This document shows positions 26,901 to 39,009 of a DNA stretch of 64,000 nt, in pieces; position 1 is the stretch's first letter, and the number at the start of each line of letters is the position of its first letter. A program made the translations under genes and the position numbers. The notes below the pieces were generated by a model that saw only the letters and a list, made by a program, of their open reading frames with translations, made no database searches and was not told the origin of the DNA. The stretch comes from Oxytricha trifallax (taxonomy: Eukaryota > Ciliophora > Spirotrichea > Sporadotrichida > Oxytrichidae), in contig ARYC01000674.1 in assembly GCA_000711775.1 (NCBI GenBank), positions 40,635 through 104,634 of the forward strand. The letters run 5' to 3'.

Positions 26901-27346
26901 CAATAAAAAGTTAACGTAAATACCTCATTAAGTTTAATTGATTCACAAACTAATATGAACGATATATAAAGTATGAATTCACTTGAGAAAAGGAATTTAG
27001 ATGAATCTCCATCTACACATAATAACACTATACATAACTAATTAAAATAAATGATTAACTGTATTTTATTAAAACTAAGTATTTTATCAAGTTAATCAAG
27101 TTAGTCAAAATTTAGTCGACACATATGTAATTTTATTTCATAATATATTATTATAACTAGATGACAGCGAAAAATAACTATGCATAAAGCAATTCCCTAA
27201 CATCAAGAAGTAACTTAGAATCACAAGCTCTTCAAAAAAGAAATCGATCTTTAATTAAAACCAGTGATTAAAGAGCTCTTGCTATTGAAAAACTAAATTA
27301 AAATATTGGTAGAAGTAGTAGAGATAGTCAAACCAGGATTAAGTGA
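23957..27346 (+). CDS. Coiled-coil protein, function unknown
   Basis: Exon 1 is only MKGSD; a ~40-nt intron (GTATTATT..CTCTAG) leads into an ordered start (SDFELNWFDFETRMRKLVFE). A long Gln/Glu/Lys-rich coiled coil follows to ~25350 (QRIEELEYSFFKSDKKTTIF, IKQLSQDTSKINKKIEEV, FENFIEKYV-type heptads). It has an acidic patch (EEEEIEDEEYQDD), then Ser/Asn-rich tails in several more exons with AT-rich introns between 25360 and 27170. The last exon ends ..LAIEKLNQNIGRSSRDSQTRIK and TGA 27344. No enzymatic motif. The intron-exon structure between 25.4 and 27.2 kb is only approximate. Confidence 0.55.
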
Positions 27347-27458
27347 TTATATGCTAGTAATATTAAAGCTCATAGGAATTTATTAAGTATTTTATTTAGA
27401 TAAATCAAAACATAAATCCAAGTTATTTATTTATTTAAGTTTAAAGTCAAAACTTTAA

Positions 27459-28059
27459 TCAAATTTGAATTTAATTATCTCTCATTAGTTCTAAAGTTCT
27501 AACAAGCAAAGCTTGTTGATTTTATTGATCTTTTCTCAAATCTGATATCAATTCTTCTATCTATAATCGAGATTAATTCAAATTGCTAAAAATACTTACA
27601 GCTTGCTGTCTGGTTGAAGCAAGAATATCTTGTAGGAAACTATCTGCCTCTTCTTTGAATTCATTCTCTATATAACATTTAAAAATTATTAATCATAATT
27701 GGATAGTAAAGACACATACCTAAATACTCTTCGTCATCTGAGTTAATGTAATTCAAACCCAACCCTGATGTTGTGGTGTTTCCACCTGCTCCCAGTCCTC
27801 CATTAAATTCTGTATATTATATTAGTATGTACATTTTGAAATTATTTTATATATGGAAATTTATTGAAGATTATCTTATTAGATATAACTTACCTTAGCC
27901 TGGTAAAATTGATCCACTTCCAGCAATAATAGTTCCAATACTTTTATCAGTTTCTTGAGAATACAACATTTCTTTGCTTTAGGTGGTAAGTGGGAAGCCT
28001 GCATTTTGATATTAACTCAGAGGAGATTGCATTATTATTTAGCTGTTTGAATTGTCCAT
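27459..28059 (-). CDS. Small acidic hypothetical protein
   Basis: Four exons with clean GTAAGT/GTATGT donors: MDNSNSQIIMQSPLSQYQNA.. (start complementary to 28057-28059); a Gly-rich exon (GGLGAGGNTTTSGLGLNYIN + SDDEEYL); ENEFKEEADSFLQDILASTR; and a final helix (ELISDLRKDQQNQQALLVRT). The TGA is at 27459-27461. The end is predicted helical and the middle flexible. Not recognised. Convergent with the coiled-coil gene (112 bp apart). Confidence 0.6.
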
Positions 28060-28469
28060 ATTTTTAATTATTTCAATTTAAATTAAATTTGAATTTCTTT
28101 TCAAGTTCATTTTTAATAAAACAATACTGTTGCTAATAATTATATAGATTGCAAAATATTTCATAATTTTAAAGTAAAGATGAGATAGGTTGATAAGAAT
28201 ATTGCTTAAACAATTAAATTTTTTACAGAGAAGTAAATTCAATCGTTGTATATTGCTATTTATAATTTATTTGGTTTATTTCAACATTAAATTTATTTTT
28301 TTTATAATAAGCGCTATAAAGTATTATTAAAATTATCAACAAACACTCTATTTAATAAAACAATGTTTAAAATTGAAATTTAATTTCCTAAATCATAAAT
28401 TTTATCAATAATAGTGTTAATAATAACAATAATAACAAGATTGGTAAATAATAATAATAAGAACAGAAG
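28060..28469. other. Divergent intergenic region
   Basis: AT-rich spacer between two divergent starts (28059 minus, 28470 plus). Runs of TAA/ATA repeats just before 28470 are the only visible feature. Confidence 0.4.
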
Positions 28470-31232
28470 ATGAAAGTCAAAACATCAAATATTATCACTA
28501 CAATCAGTTTGATAGCAATTATTGGCTTATGTTCAAGTTAGTTACAAATTCCATAAATTCTTGTTTTTAACTTTTATACATTTCCCTAGGTTTCAGCATT
28601 TAATAAGTAAAAATATTATATGGACAAATTTTGGGGGGAGAAGGTTCCTGCACTGTTTTTTTCTTTATGTTAAATTTAATGAATTTTACATAAATAAGCA
28701 AATTTAACATTTTTTATGACCCTTTAAATATTAAGAGAATATTGTTCATCATTAAAATACTCAAGAAAATATAGTCTAAAATTATATAAGCATGATAAGA
28801 ACAAGATAAATTGAATCAGAAAAACACTAGCAATTGGATACAATATTTGGAATTACTATAGTACAACAATATAATCTTTAAGAAACACCTACAAATATCA
28901 GATGAAAAATTTCAAAGTTATTGGAATCTGAAGAGAGATATTGACTATTTATTAATAAAGAAAGTATAATTATAACAATAAAACTAGTCATAAAATTGGT
29001 TGATAGTTGCTATAAAGATTAATTTAGTAAAAAAATATTACAAATTAAATAATTAAAAAATGTGCAGGAAACTTCCATTTTTTTATCATAAACCAGTGCA
29101 GGAAACTTTACCCCCCCAAATTTTCATATATCAAATTAAATGTTTTGATTGGAAACTTGAAGCCATTCTTGAAATAATAAGACGACTTAAAAGGAAGTAT
29201 TCTGTACAGTCAACTAGCGAATGACATTGCAATTACGGATATAGAACTTAACTTGGATGAAACTGTTTGGGATAACTTTTCTAAGGATCAAGATAAACTT
29301 AAATTTACTCCTCATAGCTATAGTTTGACAAGAAAATGTTAAACATTATATTAAGAAATCAGTTTACTAAGAGTGCAGTATTTATAGCTGTAGACAAGAG
29401 TGGCTCTATGAACACACTAATAGGAATGTAGAAAAGAATGGATATTGCAAGAACTGCAGTGCTCACCCAGGCAAAGAAATTCTTTGAAAAAACAGCCGCT
29501 GGAAAGTAGCAAATACCTTTGTTTATCACACTATTCGATGACTAGGTAGTTACTGAGGGTTTTACCCAATACACTAAACTTGAGACATTTTTTAATGATA
29601 ATTCTTAGCCAGGAGGAGACACAGGCTTTTATCTGGCTTTCTAGGATATTCTCGCTAAAATTAAAGAAAATGTCTTCACAAATGTCTATGTTTATTTGAT
29701 AAGCGATGGCTAAGATTCATACCCCTAAGATACTGTTGAAGCAGTAGAAGCTATGAAAGTCTATCTTAATGAGAATTGTGTGCATAGCAGGTTTTCCACA
29801 ATTGGAATTGCATAACCTGATACTCAATTAATGGGCTATATTATTAATTATGGCACGCTCAGCGGCACTTATGTATTTGTTGATGAAGACATCGAATCTG
29901 ATGCTTAAATTAAGCAAATTAACTAGTTCTTCTCACTTGTGAACATTGAGATTTTCAATCATCCAGCTGGTAAAACTTATTATATAATCTCCCCATATAT
30001 ATATAGAGTAAGAAACTATTTAATTTATAGTTTATTACACTCTCCCTATTAGACGAGACTATTCACATTCCACTCTTGAAAAATATCGACATGCCAAAAC
30101 GTAATGTTTTCATACTGTACGGTCATATCTTCAATCTCAAAAACATGAAAGATAATTTGAAGCGCTTAAACGAAACACTGCAATATTCTATAGATTAGCA
30201 TGAAAATCAAAACATTAAGCTAAGGAGAAAAGAAGTCAAGAAGGAGGAACACGTGGACTTATTAACTACCTATAACGATATCATAAAGATTGACTTTGAT
30301 TTGACAAGAGAAATCATTAATGAAACTATTGATACTATTCAAGCCTATGTGAATGGGATACTTAAATATGTCAAGTCTAGCGACATTTTGAAAGACTACT
30401 ATTGAATGAATTTAATTTATTTGCCATTTTAATTCCAAAGTTTAAAATCCTTAGAGAGTAATAGTATGTGGACAGTTAACTAACAAATATAGAAATGGTG
30501 GTTGTAAAGAAGTAAGATAAGCTACTTGATGTAAAAGAGAGAGGTCAAGCTGAACAATTTAGAAATCATATAATGCAAAGGTATGAAGCCAAAACTCTGT
30601 AGGTTTTCACATAAGATGACTTCTATAATGACTCAGAGTTTGATGATAATTCCCATCCTGATCCAACCCCTAACCCTCAAAACAGCGAGAGAGTAATGAA
30701 AACAATCATTGGAATCAAGCATATTTTTGAGTTGTTAATAAGCATAATTTTGTTCTTTTTCTATGCTTGCAACTGCAAATGCAGGTTCCTAAGATTCAAA
30801 TACTGCCAAATCTACGTGTTTGTAATCTATATAATACTTTTACTTCAGGATTTCATTTTACTGGCCCCACCAATTTGGATCTTTGTCTATCATGTAGCTT
30901 TACTAATGACAATCTTTGTAGTCTCTCTAAGAAGAAAGGACAAGCCTAATCCTAATGACTTACCAAGAAGTCGTAATGGCTCAAGATCCAATAGCAGAGG
31001 CTCGTCTAATTCTAACGAGGAATAGAGAGAAGCTCTTAATCCTAATCAGTTTGTTAATGGAGGAGCAGGCACCAACACTAATATTAATCATGACAACATA
31101 GAGGAAGTTGATATCACAAATACTTCAGTTAATAGCGATTAAGAAGAGAACAATAGACAAAGAATCAATGCAAATAAATTGAAATAAATAGGATATTAAA
31201 ATATTATTGATATTAAAAAGAAACCTTATTGA
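28470..31232 (+). CDS. Secreted/membrane VWA-domain protein, split by an insertion
   Basis: Exon 1 from ATG 28470 starts with a signal peptide (MKVKTSNIITTISLIAIIGL then CSS). The frame is broken at 28633 by a 485-bp element; across the 7-bp repeat AAATTTT it resumes in frame at 29118 (SYIKLNVLIGNLKPFL). An N-terminal module (LANDIAITDIELNLDETVWD) precedes a VWA domain from ~29350 with complete MIDAS residues: VDKSGSMN (DxSxS), GGDTGF (T), ISDGQDS (D). After an intron at ~30009, a helical region, then a segment with two or three hydrophobic spans (~30690-30920, KHIFELLISIILFFFYACN and FVIYIILLLQDFILLAPPIW) and a Ser/Arg/Asn-rich cytoplasmic tail end at TGA 31230. Frame changes near 29340 and 30405 are unresolved (intron or indel), so the VWA part could also start at ATG 29336. 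Probably an adhesive surface receptor. Confidence 0.65.
28633..29117. mobile_element. Terminal-inverted-repeat element 1 inside the VWA gene
   Basis: 485 bp, AT-rich, no ORF of its own. Left end GGGGGGAGAAGGTTCCTGCA, right end (complement) GGGGGGGTAAAGTTTCCTGC, giving imperfect ~25-bp terminal inverted repeats. The motif gtttcctgcac is repeated once more just inside the right end (~29062-29075). It is flanked by a perfect 7-bp direct repeat AAATTTT (28626-28632 and 29118-29124). In-frame TGA codons inside would end translation. It has no GT..AG ends, so ordinary splicing cannot remove it. Interpreted as a MITE-like or internal-eliminated-sequence element. Confidence 0.82.
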
Positions 31233-31241
31233 AACAAACAA

Positions 31242-31552
31242 ATGTCACATTATGGAAATTTTAGTTATCAAACATTAAACTTCATTAAAGATATATTACA
31301 AGAATATCTCTATAATTCTTTTAAAACCTTTCAGTTGTAATTTTATTAACTTATTTATTTTTATATTATTTATCTTGAATAGTCAATCATGTTAACGAAG
31401 ACGACGATGATAACGATAAAGTGTTTAGCAGATTCTACAGAAAAGAGTTCTTAAAATAATCATCATTGAAGAAAATCGCATTTTTTGGATTTTTAATTAT
31501 GGAGTATACTCTAAGCACTGCTGTCATAGTCATGGCTTTAAGAGATCTTTGA
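31242..31552 (+). CDS. Small single-span membrane protein (tentative)
   Basis: An exon from ATG 31242 (MSHYGNFSYQTLNFIKDILQ) and a second exon after an AT-rich intron ending TTGAATAG (~31382). Exon 2 reads NHVNEDDDDNDKVFSRFYRK..LKKIAFFGFLIMEYTLSTAVIVMALRDL to TGA 31550. The acidic patch then hydrophobic stretch suggests a cytosolic segment plus one membrane helix at the C-terminus. The splice phase between the two pieces does not fit perfectly, so exon 2 could instead be the last exon of the VWA gene. Confidence 0.35.
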
Positions 31553-31685
31553 ATTTTATGAAATTATTTTATATTTTAACAGAAATTTGCTTTAACATTG
31601 ATATAATTTAGTCTTATTAATGGTACCTTATTTGAACATTGATATATATCTGTAAATTTTATAATAATTAAAGTTTAATTCTAAA

Positions 31686-34600
31686 ATGGAATCTGGAAAT
31701 ATTAACATTGCAGATCCTAGATTATCTTAGAACCGAAGAAATGTGCAACCTAAACAATTATAAATTTCTAATTCGACTACTATTCAAAATCAAGATGAAA
31801 ATAATCCCCTATAGATGAAAAGTTAATTCAAAAAGAATTTGACAATGCGATAAAATCAAATAATTGATGCTATTGAAAGGGGAGATAAGCAATATTTTAT
31901 AAAATTAAATGCACACGATGCGCATGATCTAAACTTTGAAATTACAAATGAAGGGATTTTTCCACTTTTAATTGCTTGCGCAAGAGGAGAGTGAGTGTTT
32001 TTAGTTTTTTAATTATTCATGAATATAGCAAAGAAATGGTGTCATTGATTATTAATAATCCATAGACTGATATACATAAAACCGATGTTTTTGGGGTTAA
32101 TGCCTTTTGGATTGCAGCTTTCTACTCACATATCGATGTAATTTCTCATAATTTAACAGGGACTTTTTAAAATTACTAGTATTTATAGAAGAGAAAATAT
32201 TAAAAATAGTTCACTCTTTTTATTTAATGATTTTATACTATTAGATTTTAAAGTTATTAATATCAAAGGGAGTTGATAAACTAAGTAAAAACTAAAACGG
32301 GTCTAACGCTCTTCACATGGCAGTCAAGAAAAACAATGAACAAATAGTTTAAGCGTTAATCGATATTCGTTACCCACTAAACATTCAGAAGAATAATGGC
32401 GTAACCGCTGTGGGCATAGCGTCATACACTGGAAATGTTAAAATACTTGACATGCTCTATAGAGTGGGTGCGGATATCAATTTTCTATCATAGAAAGGCA
32501 TTAATCCACTTTACATTGCAATTAAATAGAATAAGATAGAAGTGGTCAAGTATTTAGTTGAGAGAAAGGCAAATATACATTTAAGATATCCTTAATTAGA
32601 AGAATATTCTCCAATATTTTATGCAATTAGATAGGGAAATTTAAAAGTTATTGAAATCATGTGTGATTCTGGTTTAGATTTTGAGACTATTAAAAATAAT
32701 GAAGGCTATGACCCTATTCATTTTGCTGCAGTTATTGATTATTTTTGAATATCTTTTTATAATGATCAGGACGATATAGTTAATTACTTAAGTTTAAGAA
32801 AGAAATACCTAGACACTGAGGATATGAATGGCTACACATTATTAACGAAATATCTCCTCAAAGAAAACTTGGACCTAGCCTAGAAGATGCTTCAGCGCTC
32901 TGCTTCAATAAACTACCAAAACAAAGACCATTAATCTTCCCTAATAATCTGCTTAAGAAATAGCAAGGAGAGAGCTGTAAGATTTTTACTTGAGAGGGGT
33001 GCTGAACTACACTTGCGAGACACCTAGGGATTAGATGCTTGTGACCATGCTTAAAGGAATGTTAACTTCAAAGACTGGCCTGAATTTAATAGATGTAAAA
33101 ACAAATTTGATAAATAGCCTCTCTCTGGATAGCCAACTATAGAGCATTCAATAGCTAGAAATAAAGAATTTCAGGTTGTAAAACCTTAATTAGAAGAACT
33201 AAAAATTGAGAGGCTGCCTATAGATGACCCTATTAATCCAATAAAAATAGATCCACTTTCAAAGATACAAATAACAAATTTACAAACAATTTTGGATAGG
33301 GAAGAAAATGCGAACAAGAGATTTCATATAAATGATTTAATAGGAGTTAAGGAAAGTTACTCATCTAAAATGATGACCAATCTGAATTAGTATGATTAAG
33401 ATAAGAGAAAGCTAGATTTAGAGAAACTTAATAATGACTATTATATAGAAAGAGATCATTTTTAAGACTATAGCCAAGATTTTTAGATTCCAAGAGACTC
33501 TCCATCTAACCAAAGAAACTTATTATTGAATTAAAAAAATACTGTTTTTAGAATTTTTTATAGTCTAAAGTATTGACTCACATGTATTTATAAGAGAAGA
33601 AAAACTGAATGATCTAAAAATGAGAAGATCAAGGGAAAGAGACTAGGTCAAATATGAAAACGATAAGAGGAAATTAGAAATGCTGAAATCTTTAAATGTT
33701 GGTTCAAATCCTCTTGATCACAAAATTAAGATAGTGCAAGCTTTTGAACAGCCAAAAAACAATGTTTATGATGAATTGCTTAATCAGAAAGAGAGTGTAT
33801 TAGAACTAGAATCAAAACGTTTGGACTAGTAAATTTAAGACAAAATGAGAGAACAAGAGCTAAAACTTAAAAATATTAGGGAAAGCTCGAACAATATCTA
33901 ACTCTAGGCTTTCCCTTCTCTTTCGCAACTATCCTAGAAACATTCTAATAACTTAGAAAGTGTCAGGTAAAGTTCGTTTAACAGACTTCGAGATATAGAT
34001 CCCCTTCAAAGCATGAACAAATAATCGCTTAAAACTATCAAAGGAATTGACACCATAAAAGAAACTCTTGAGCTTTAGAAGAAACTTTTAGAATCTAAAG
34101 AAAGATCCAGTAGGTTAGAGCAAGAAAGAATGAGAGAAAGAAGGGAGATTGATAGCATGAGAAATAGAGAACTTAGCAAATTTTCAACTCTTCATGAAAA
34201 GGCAGCCGGTAATTTGAATAAATTGAGATCTGATCTAGAGGGTGAACTTAGGAAAACTTAAAAAAATCAAAATCACAACACTTCACTTTTGGATGAAATT
34301 AAGAATTTGCCTTTAGAGATGTAAAATAATAGCCAACTGCCCAAGATAAGAATCAATCCTAGAGAAGATGTCTCTGATATAAATGAAAGACAGAAAATCT
34401 AAGACATGCTAACTTATAAAATTTGATTGTTTTTATATACCTTAGCTCTAGTCAAGAAATCATGATTCTTAGAATACTAGGAACTCATAAGGATTTAGAA
34501 ACCCAATTTTGTCAAGCTTAGCTTAAAGAATGTTGCATGGCAATAGTGATAATTTTTAAGACAAATCATAGAGAGATAATCTACACAGAAATATGCATTT

Positions 34601-37600
34601 GCATAACAATCATGATTAATCCATCTTTATTTTTATATAAAAGTCATTAAACTTAAAATTATGAAGATCAACAACTGAACCAAATATTATCTCTTAAAGA
34701 ATCTATTAGTAGACTTAAAAATTAAAGCAATTTTACTACAACCAATAATAGGCATTACACTATAGACCACTCTAATCACTTAACTCAATAAAACTAAAGA
34801 GCAAACTTAGATTACTCATTTTATTATATTTGTGCTGTACTTTATGTAAAAAATTTTGCCTTAGTCCTAATTAATGATTTATTTATTTATAATGATAAAA
34901 ATATATCATTCAACTAGAATTAAGACGATTCATTGATAAATAATCAAACTAGAAACAATAATTCTTTCGTCTATGGAAGTAATAATTTTGGACAAGTAAG
35001 GGCACCAAAGACCATTAGAAATCGCAGTGTATTAAATTAATTTAACTTACTCACTAGTAGTTCAAATTAAAACACTAATTATGATGAAAAGGAAATGTAC
35101 AGCTACATTTATATTACTTAAATTTATATGTCTATATTTAGTTTATAATTAATACATGCTGAACCCTAAATTGAGGGAAAATGATTAACAGGATTTATAA
35201 AATTAGTAGAGTAAGAAAAGTGTGGAAGAATTAGATGAGTTTAGCTAACTAGAAAAGAAGTACAACACCAACAAGAGCAATTTAAATAAATCTATGTTTA
35301 TTTAATAAATCCTAACTTATCATTAAAACTGCAAAAGTTAAACATAGAATCATCTCAATCACTTCAGCCTCCTACAAATCAATCTTAAGACCTTCTATCT
35401 CAAATTTAGGATAAAATAAGCATTATAAACTCATAAGTAGAAATTAAGATTAACAATAAAAACTAAGTTGGTAGTTAGGTTAATCAGTCAAAGTAACTTG
35501 AGAGACATGTTCCAAATATCAAATAAGTGTATTAGAAGAATAAATAGAATTATGAGAATAATAGTTATTATTGAAAATTAATAAATTATTGCGATATCGA
35601 AAATTTTAAAGTCAAAATAAATATACATTTTATCTTCTATCTAATTAAGAGAGTAATTAAATAGGTTGATAAAATTGGAAGAAAAAATTGACTTCATATC
35701 TTAGGGTTTAATATTACTCAATATTTTCGATATAAACTATATTTTTGCAACTAATTTCCATTAGTAAATACACATTATTAATTAATTTTCAACATATTTA
35801 TTCTTTCTACACTACTCAGTACAGAGAGTCTCCAGGAAGAAAGGTCCAGAGATTTAATTAATGCCATCGCTAATGAGAACAGCAGTCGCTAATCGAGAAA
35901 ACAGAAATTTAAGTAAAGATCAGCTTGATAATCGAAGTTTAAGAGGAGGTAAGTCAAAGAGCCTCAGAGTCCCAAAACCCCCTTTGATTGCTCCCACAGG
36001 TGAGTTTTTACTTTAAACTGACATGAGAGCGAAAATGTGTGATAAACCATGTTGCAGCAACTCTAATTCACCAACTGCACATAAACATAAACATCATCAT
36101 GGTCTTGCTCATGTTCATGTAATTTATTAATATTCTTAAGATCATAGTCTAAATCTGTAGTTAAACAATGAAAGTAGGATGAGCTTAGGAAGCAACAAAT
36201 TCAAGATTGAGAGATAAATAGATAAAAGATAGTTGAATAATAGGTCAGTTTTTTAGCAAGGCATGGTTAAACATTAGAGCCCTTTTAAAGTGTAAAGAAC
36301 TTGCTATGTTGATTTTTAATTTTATAATTACCTTTTATTAAATTTTAAGCAGCTGCAAGCAATTTTAAAATTGTTTTAATATTAAAATGGCATATTGTAG
36401 ATATTGTGTAATAGAAGCTTTAGCTCTTTTATAATAATTAGTATAAATTAAAACTCATATTATCCAAATATGTTAATTCCCAACGCAACATCAGAGGATT
36501 TTCCAAATTACATGAAAATTTCCAATTCCCCTGTTTAACGCCTGAGTGTAAAACAAACTCAAAAAGGGAAAAAATGTTTTCCAGACAAAACGATTGGGGT
36601 CTCAGAAGAAGTTCCAAGCTATTTTAGATATCAGCATTAATTAATCAGTAGTTGCTCCAAGCCAAACCCCTTAAATGATGAGAATCACATTAAAAAATCC
36701 ATTACAAACTTTAAACTTTCGTAATGCCATAATGGTGATTAGGGTAGTAAGAAAATTATGAGGAAAAGTTTTTCCATTCAAGAACTGTAACCTAATTAAT
36801 CTCTAATTAATATGAAATAGTCAATAATTCAATCTTCAGTGTAAAGTCCTCAGGGTAGAAATACCGCTAGTCTTGCAAATTACAACACGTAAACATCGAA
36901 TTTAAATGATTATATGTTAATGAATACATACAATCAAAGCCATTAAGGAAAAATTTTATTTTCAGAACAAGAATTGCCAAAGGATAATAAAATGCGAGCA
37001 AGCATGAAACTACTTAAACACTCAAAGTTAATTTAATATAAAAATTAGGGTATAAATCTTCATGAAACTCACGAAGATCCAAGAAAGCACAAATAATTTG
37101 ATGGAGAAGTTATGATAAGTGCTTCATTTAAGGGTTTTTAGGATTTTGACATTAAAAATGAATATAACAAAGCCAAATAAAATCAAATAAAGATAGAGCT
37201 TGATAGAGTACCAATTTATGATTGCATCACTAACACTTAAAAAGTAGTACAACCTCCACCTATAGAAATTGACAGCTATTCTAAGTTAAGGGAAAATTAC
37301 TACAAACTACTTGGAACTGTCCCGAAACCCTTTAATAGAAAGTAGGGCATTTTCTCTGACTATTGTGATAAAACTCATTACTGGTCTGTTAAAGATAAAG
37401 CATGGAAAGAAATGCAGATATATAAAGAGAGCGGAATGTAAGAATTATAGAACACTCAACAACCCCTATCTAGTACATAGTCATAGAAAAAGCTGAGATA
37501 CACAAGCAATACGTAAATTTAGAGAAAATTTAATGATATTTATACTTATGATAAATTACTTTATTAGAAACAAATATTTTTCAAGTTAAGGATCATAAGA

Positions 37601-38717
37601 AGATTCTAACATATTTAATCATTTATATACTATAATTTTCCAAAATCTAAATATGCAATAAGATTGCGAAATAAAAATTAAAGATTAAATATATTAAATA
37701 GGAAATTCATTGAGTAAGTTATATTTTTTTATGCTTTTAAATTTTATGATTAAATTTAAGAATTAAATAATATTAAAAGTATATAATTAACATTAATAAT
37801 GATTTGATTTTTTCCTAATTGAATCTGATTTCAATGATAGGGATTTTAAAAGCTCAACCTTACCTCCAATCTCACTACAAAGAAACCTTTAAAAAATCAA
37901 TGAAGATTACGATGAAGATGTGTCTTCAAGGAGTCTGCTAAACTCTCTCAACAAAAGAGTTAATGATAAGAATTTTGGCACTATTCAACCAATAATTTCA
38001 GAATTTACACAAACTATGAATCTAAAGCAAGAATTTAATAACCCTCTTAACGTAGAATAACATTAGGATTAGCTTGATAATGTGCCATTTTAAACTCAAA
38101 AACTTGAGATGAGTACCTCTACAAAAGCATTTCATAAAAAGTTACAGCTGTAGTCTGTGGTTTTGAAAAATATGCTACCATACTAATAATCTGTTCAAGA
38201 TTTAAGAAGCATTGTGGAACCTAAAATTAGAATGAAAAAATACCCTAGAAATATATCACAGGAAGAAATCAAGTGAATAGAACTTAGTTTTGTTTTATTA
38301 TTATGGATGAGACGCATGAATATTAAAACTCAATAACTTACTTTTAGCAATACAAATTAATTTTTTACATTATAAAATTAATTCATTATGTATTGATTTT
38401 GTTATTTCTATTCTCGTAGTAAAATAATAAGAAATAATTGGCATTTAAATGCTGAGAGAGATTAAAGAGACAAATCGCTAGAAGACATGAAATAACTAAA
38501 ATGGTTTGAGGAAAAACTTAAATTAGAGCAAAGACAAGCTTTACAACTAAATCCAAACTAAACAGATTCATCTGGATTAAACAACACTCTTACTGATACT
38601 ACATTAATAAATTCAACAAATAATGCGTCTCCATCTTTGGATAATAAATCTTAATAAACGAATAAAACTTTCAGTCGACACTCTAGCATGTATTTTAAAA
38701 CTGCTTTAAAAAAATGA
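31686..38717 (+). CDS. Very long ankyrin-repeat protein with disordered tail
   Basis: Starts MESGNINIADPRLSQNRRNV at 31686. Residues from ~70 form ankyrin repeats across several exons (ITNEGIFPLLIACARGE; VFGVNAFWIAAFYSHIDV; NGSNALHMAVKKNNEQIV; NNGVTAVGIASYTGNVKILD; GINPLYIAIKQNKIEVVKYL; YSPIFYAIRQGNLKVIEIM). A coiled, charged region follows (~33600-34400), then ~1200 residues of Asn/Gln/Ser-rich sequence. Junctions at ~35560/35817 (GTTATT..CTCAG), ~37713/37840 and 38272/38407 all join in phase, supporting one gene to TGA 38715. The part between 34.4 and 35.6 kb is poorly resolved, and a break into two genes there is possible. No catalytic domain. Ankyrins imply a protein-binding scaffold. Confidence 0.55.
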
Positions 38718-39009
38718 AGTGATTTAAATATACTTATTAACTTAAATAAATATTTAGGATTAATTGATCATTTATAAAATTGTTTCAAATCATAGTTTAT
38801 ATCTATAATTTCTTCTTCGTCTTCTTAATTCTATGGCTTTGAATTCTTATCAAACTAAACCATGTTTTTACTCATACTCTAAATTCCATTTCTTTTCTCT
38901 CCTTAATTTCTTGTTGAAGTCGAAGTTTCAGACTATAAGTCTAGGGAAGCTTTATTTCTTTGATTTAGACTTTAGGCAGTTGTTAATCTTTATAAAGAAC
39001 TATTTGATC

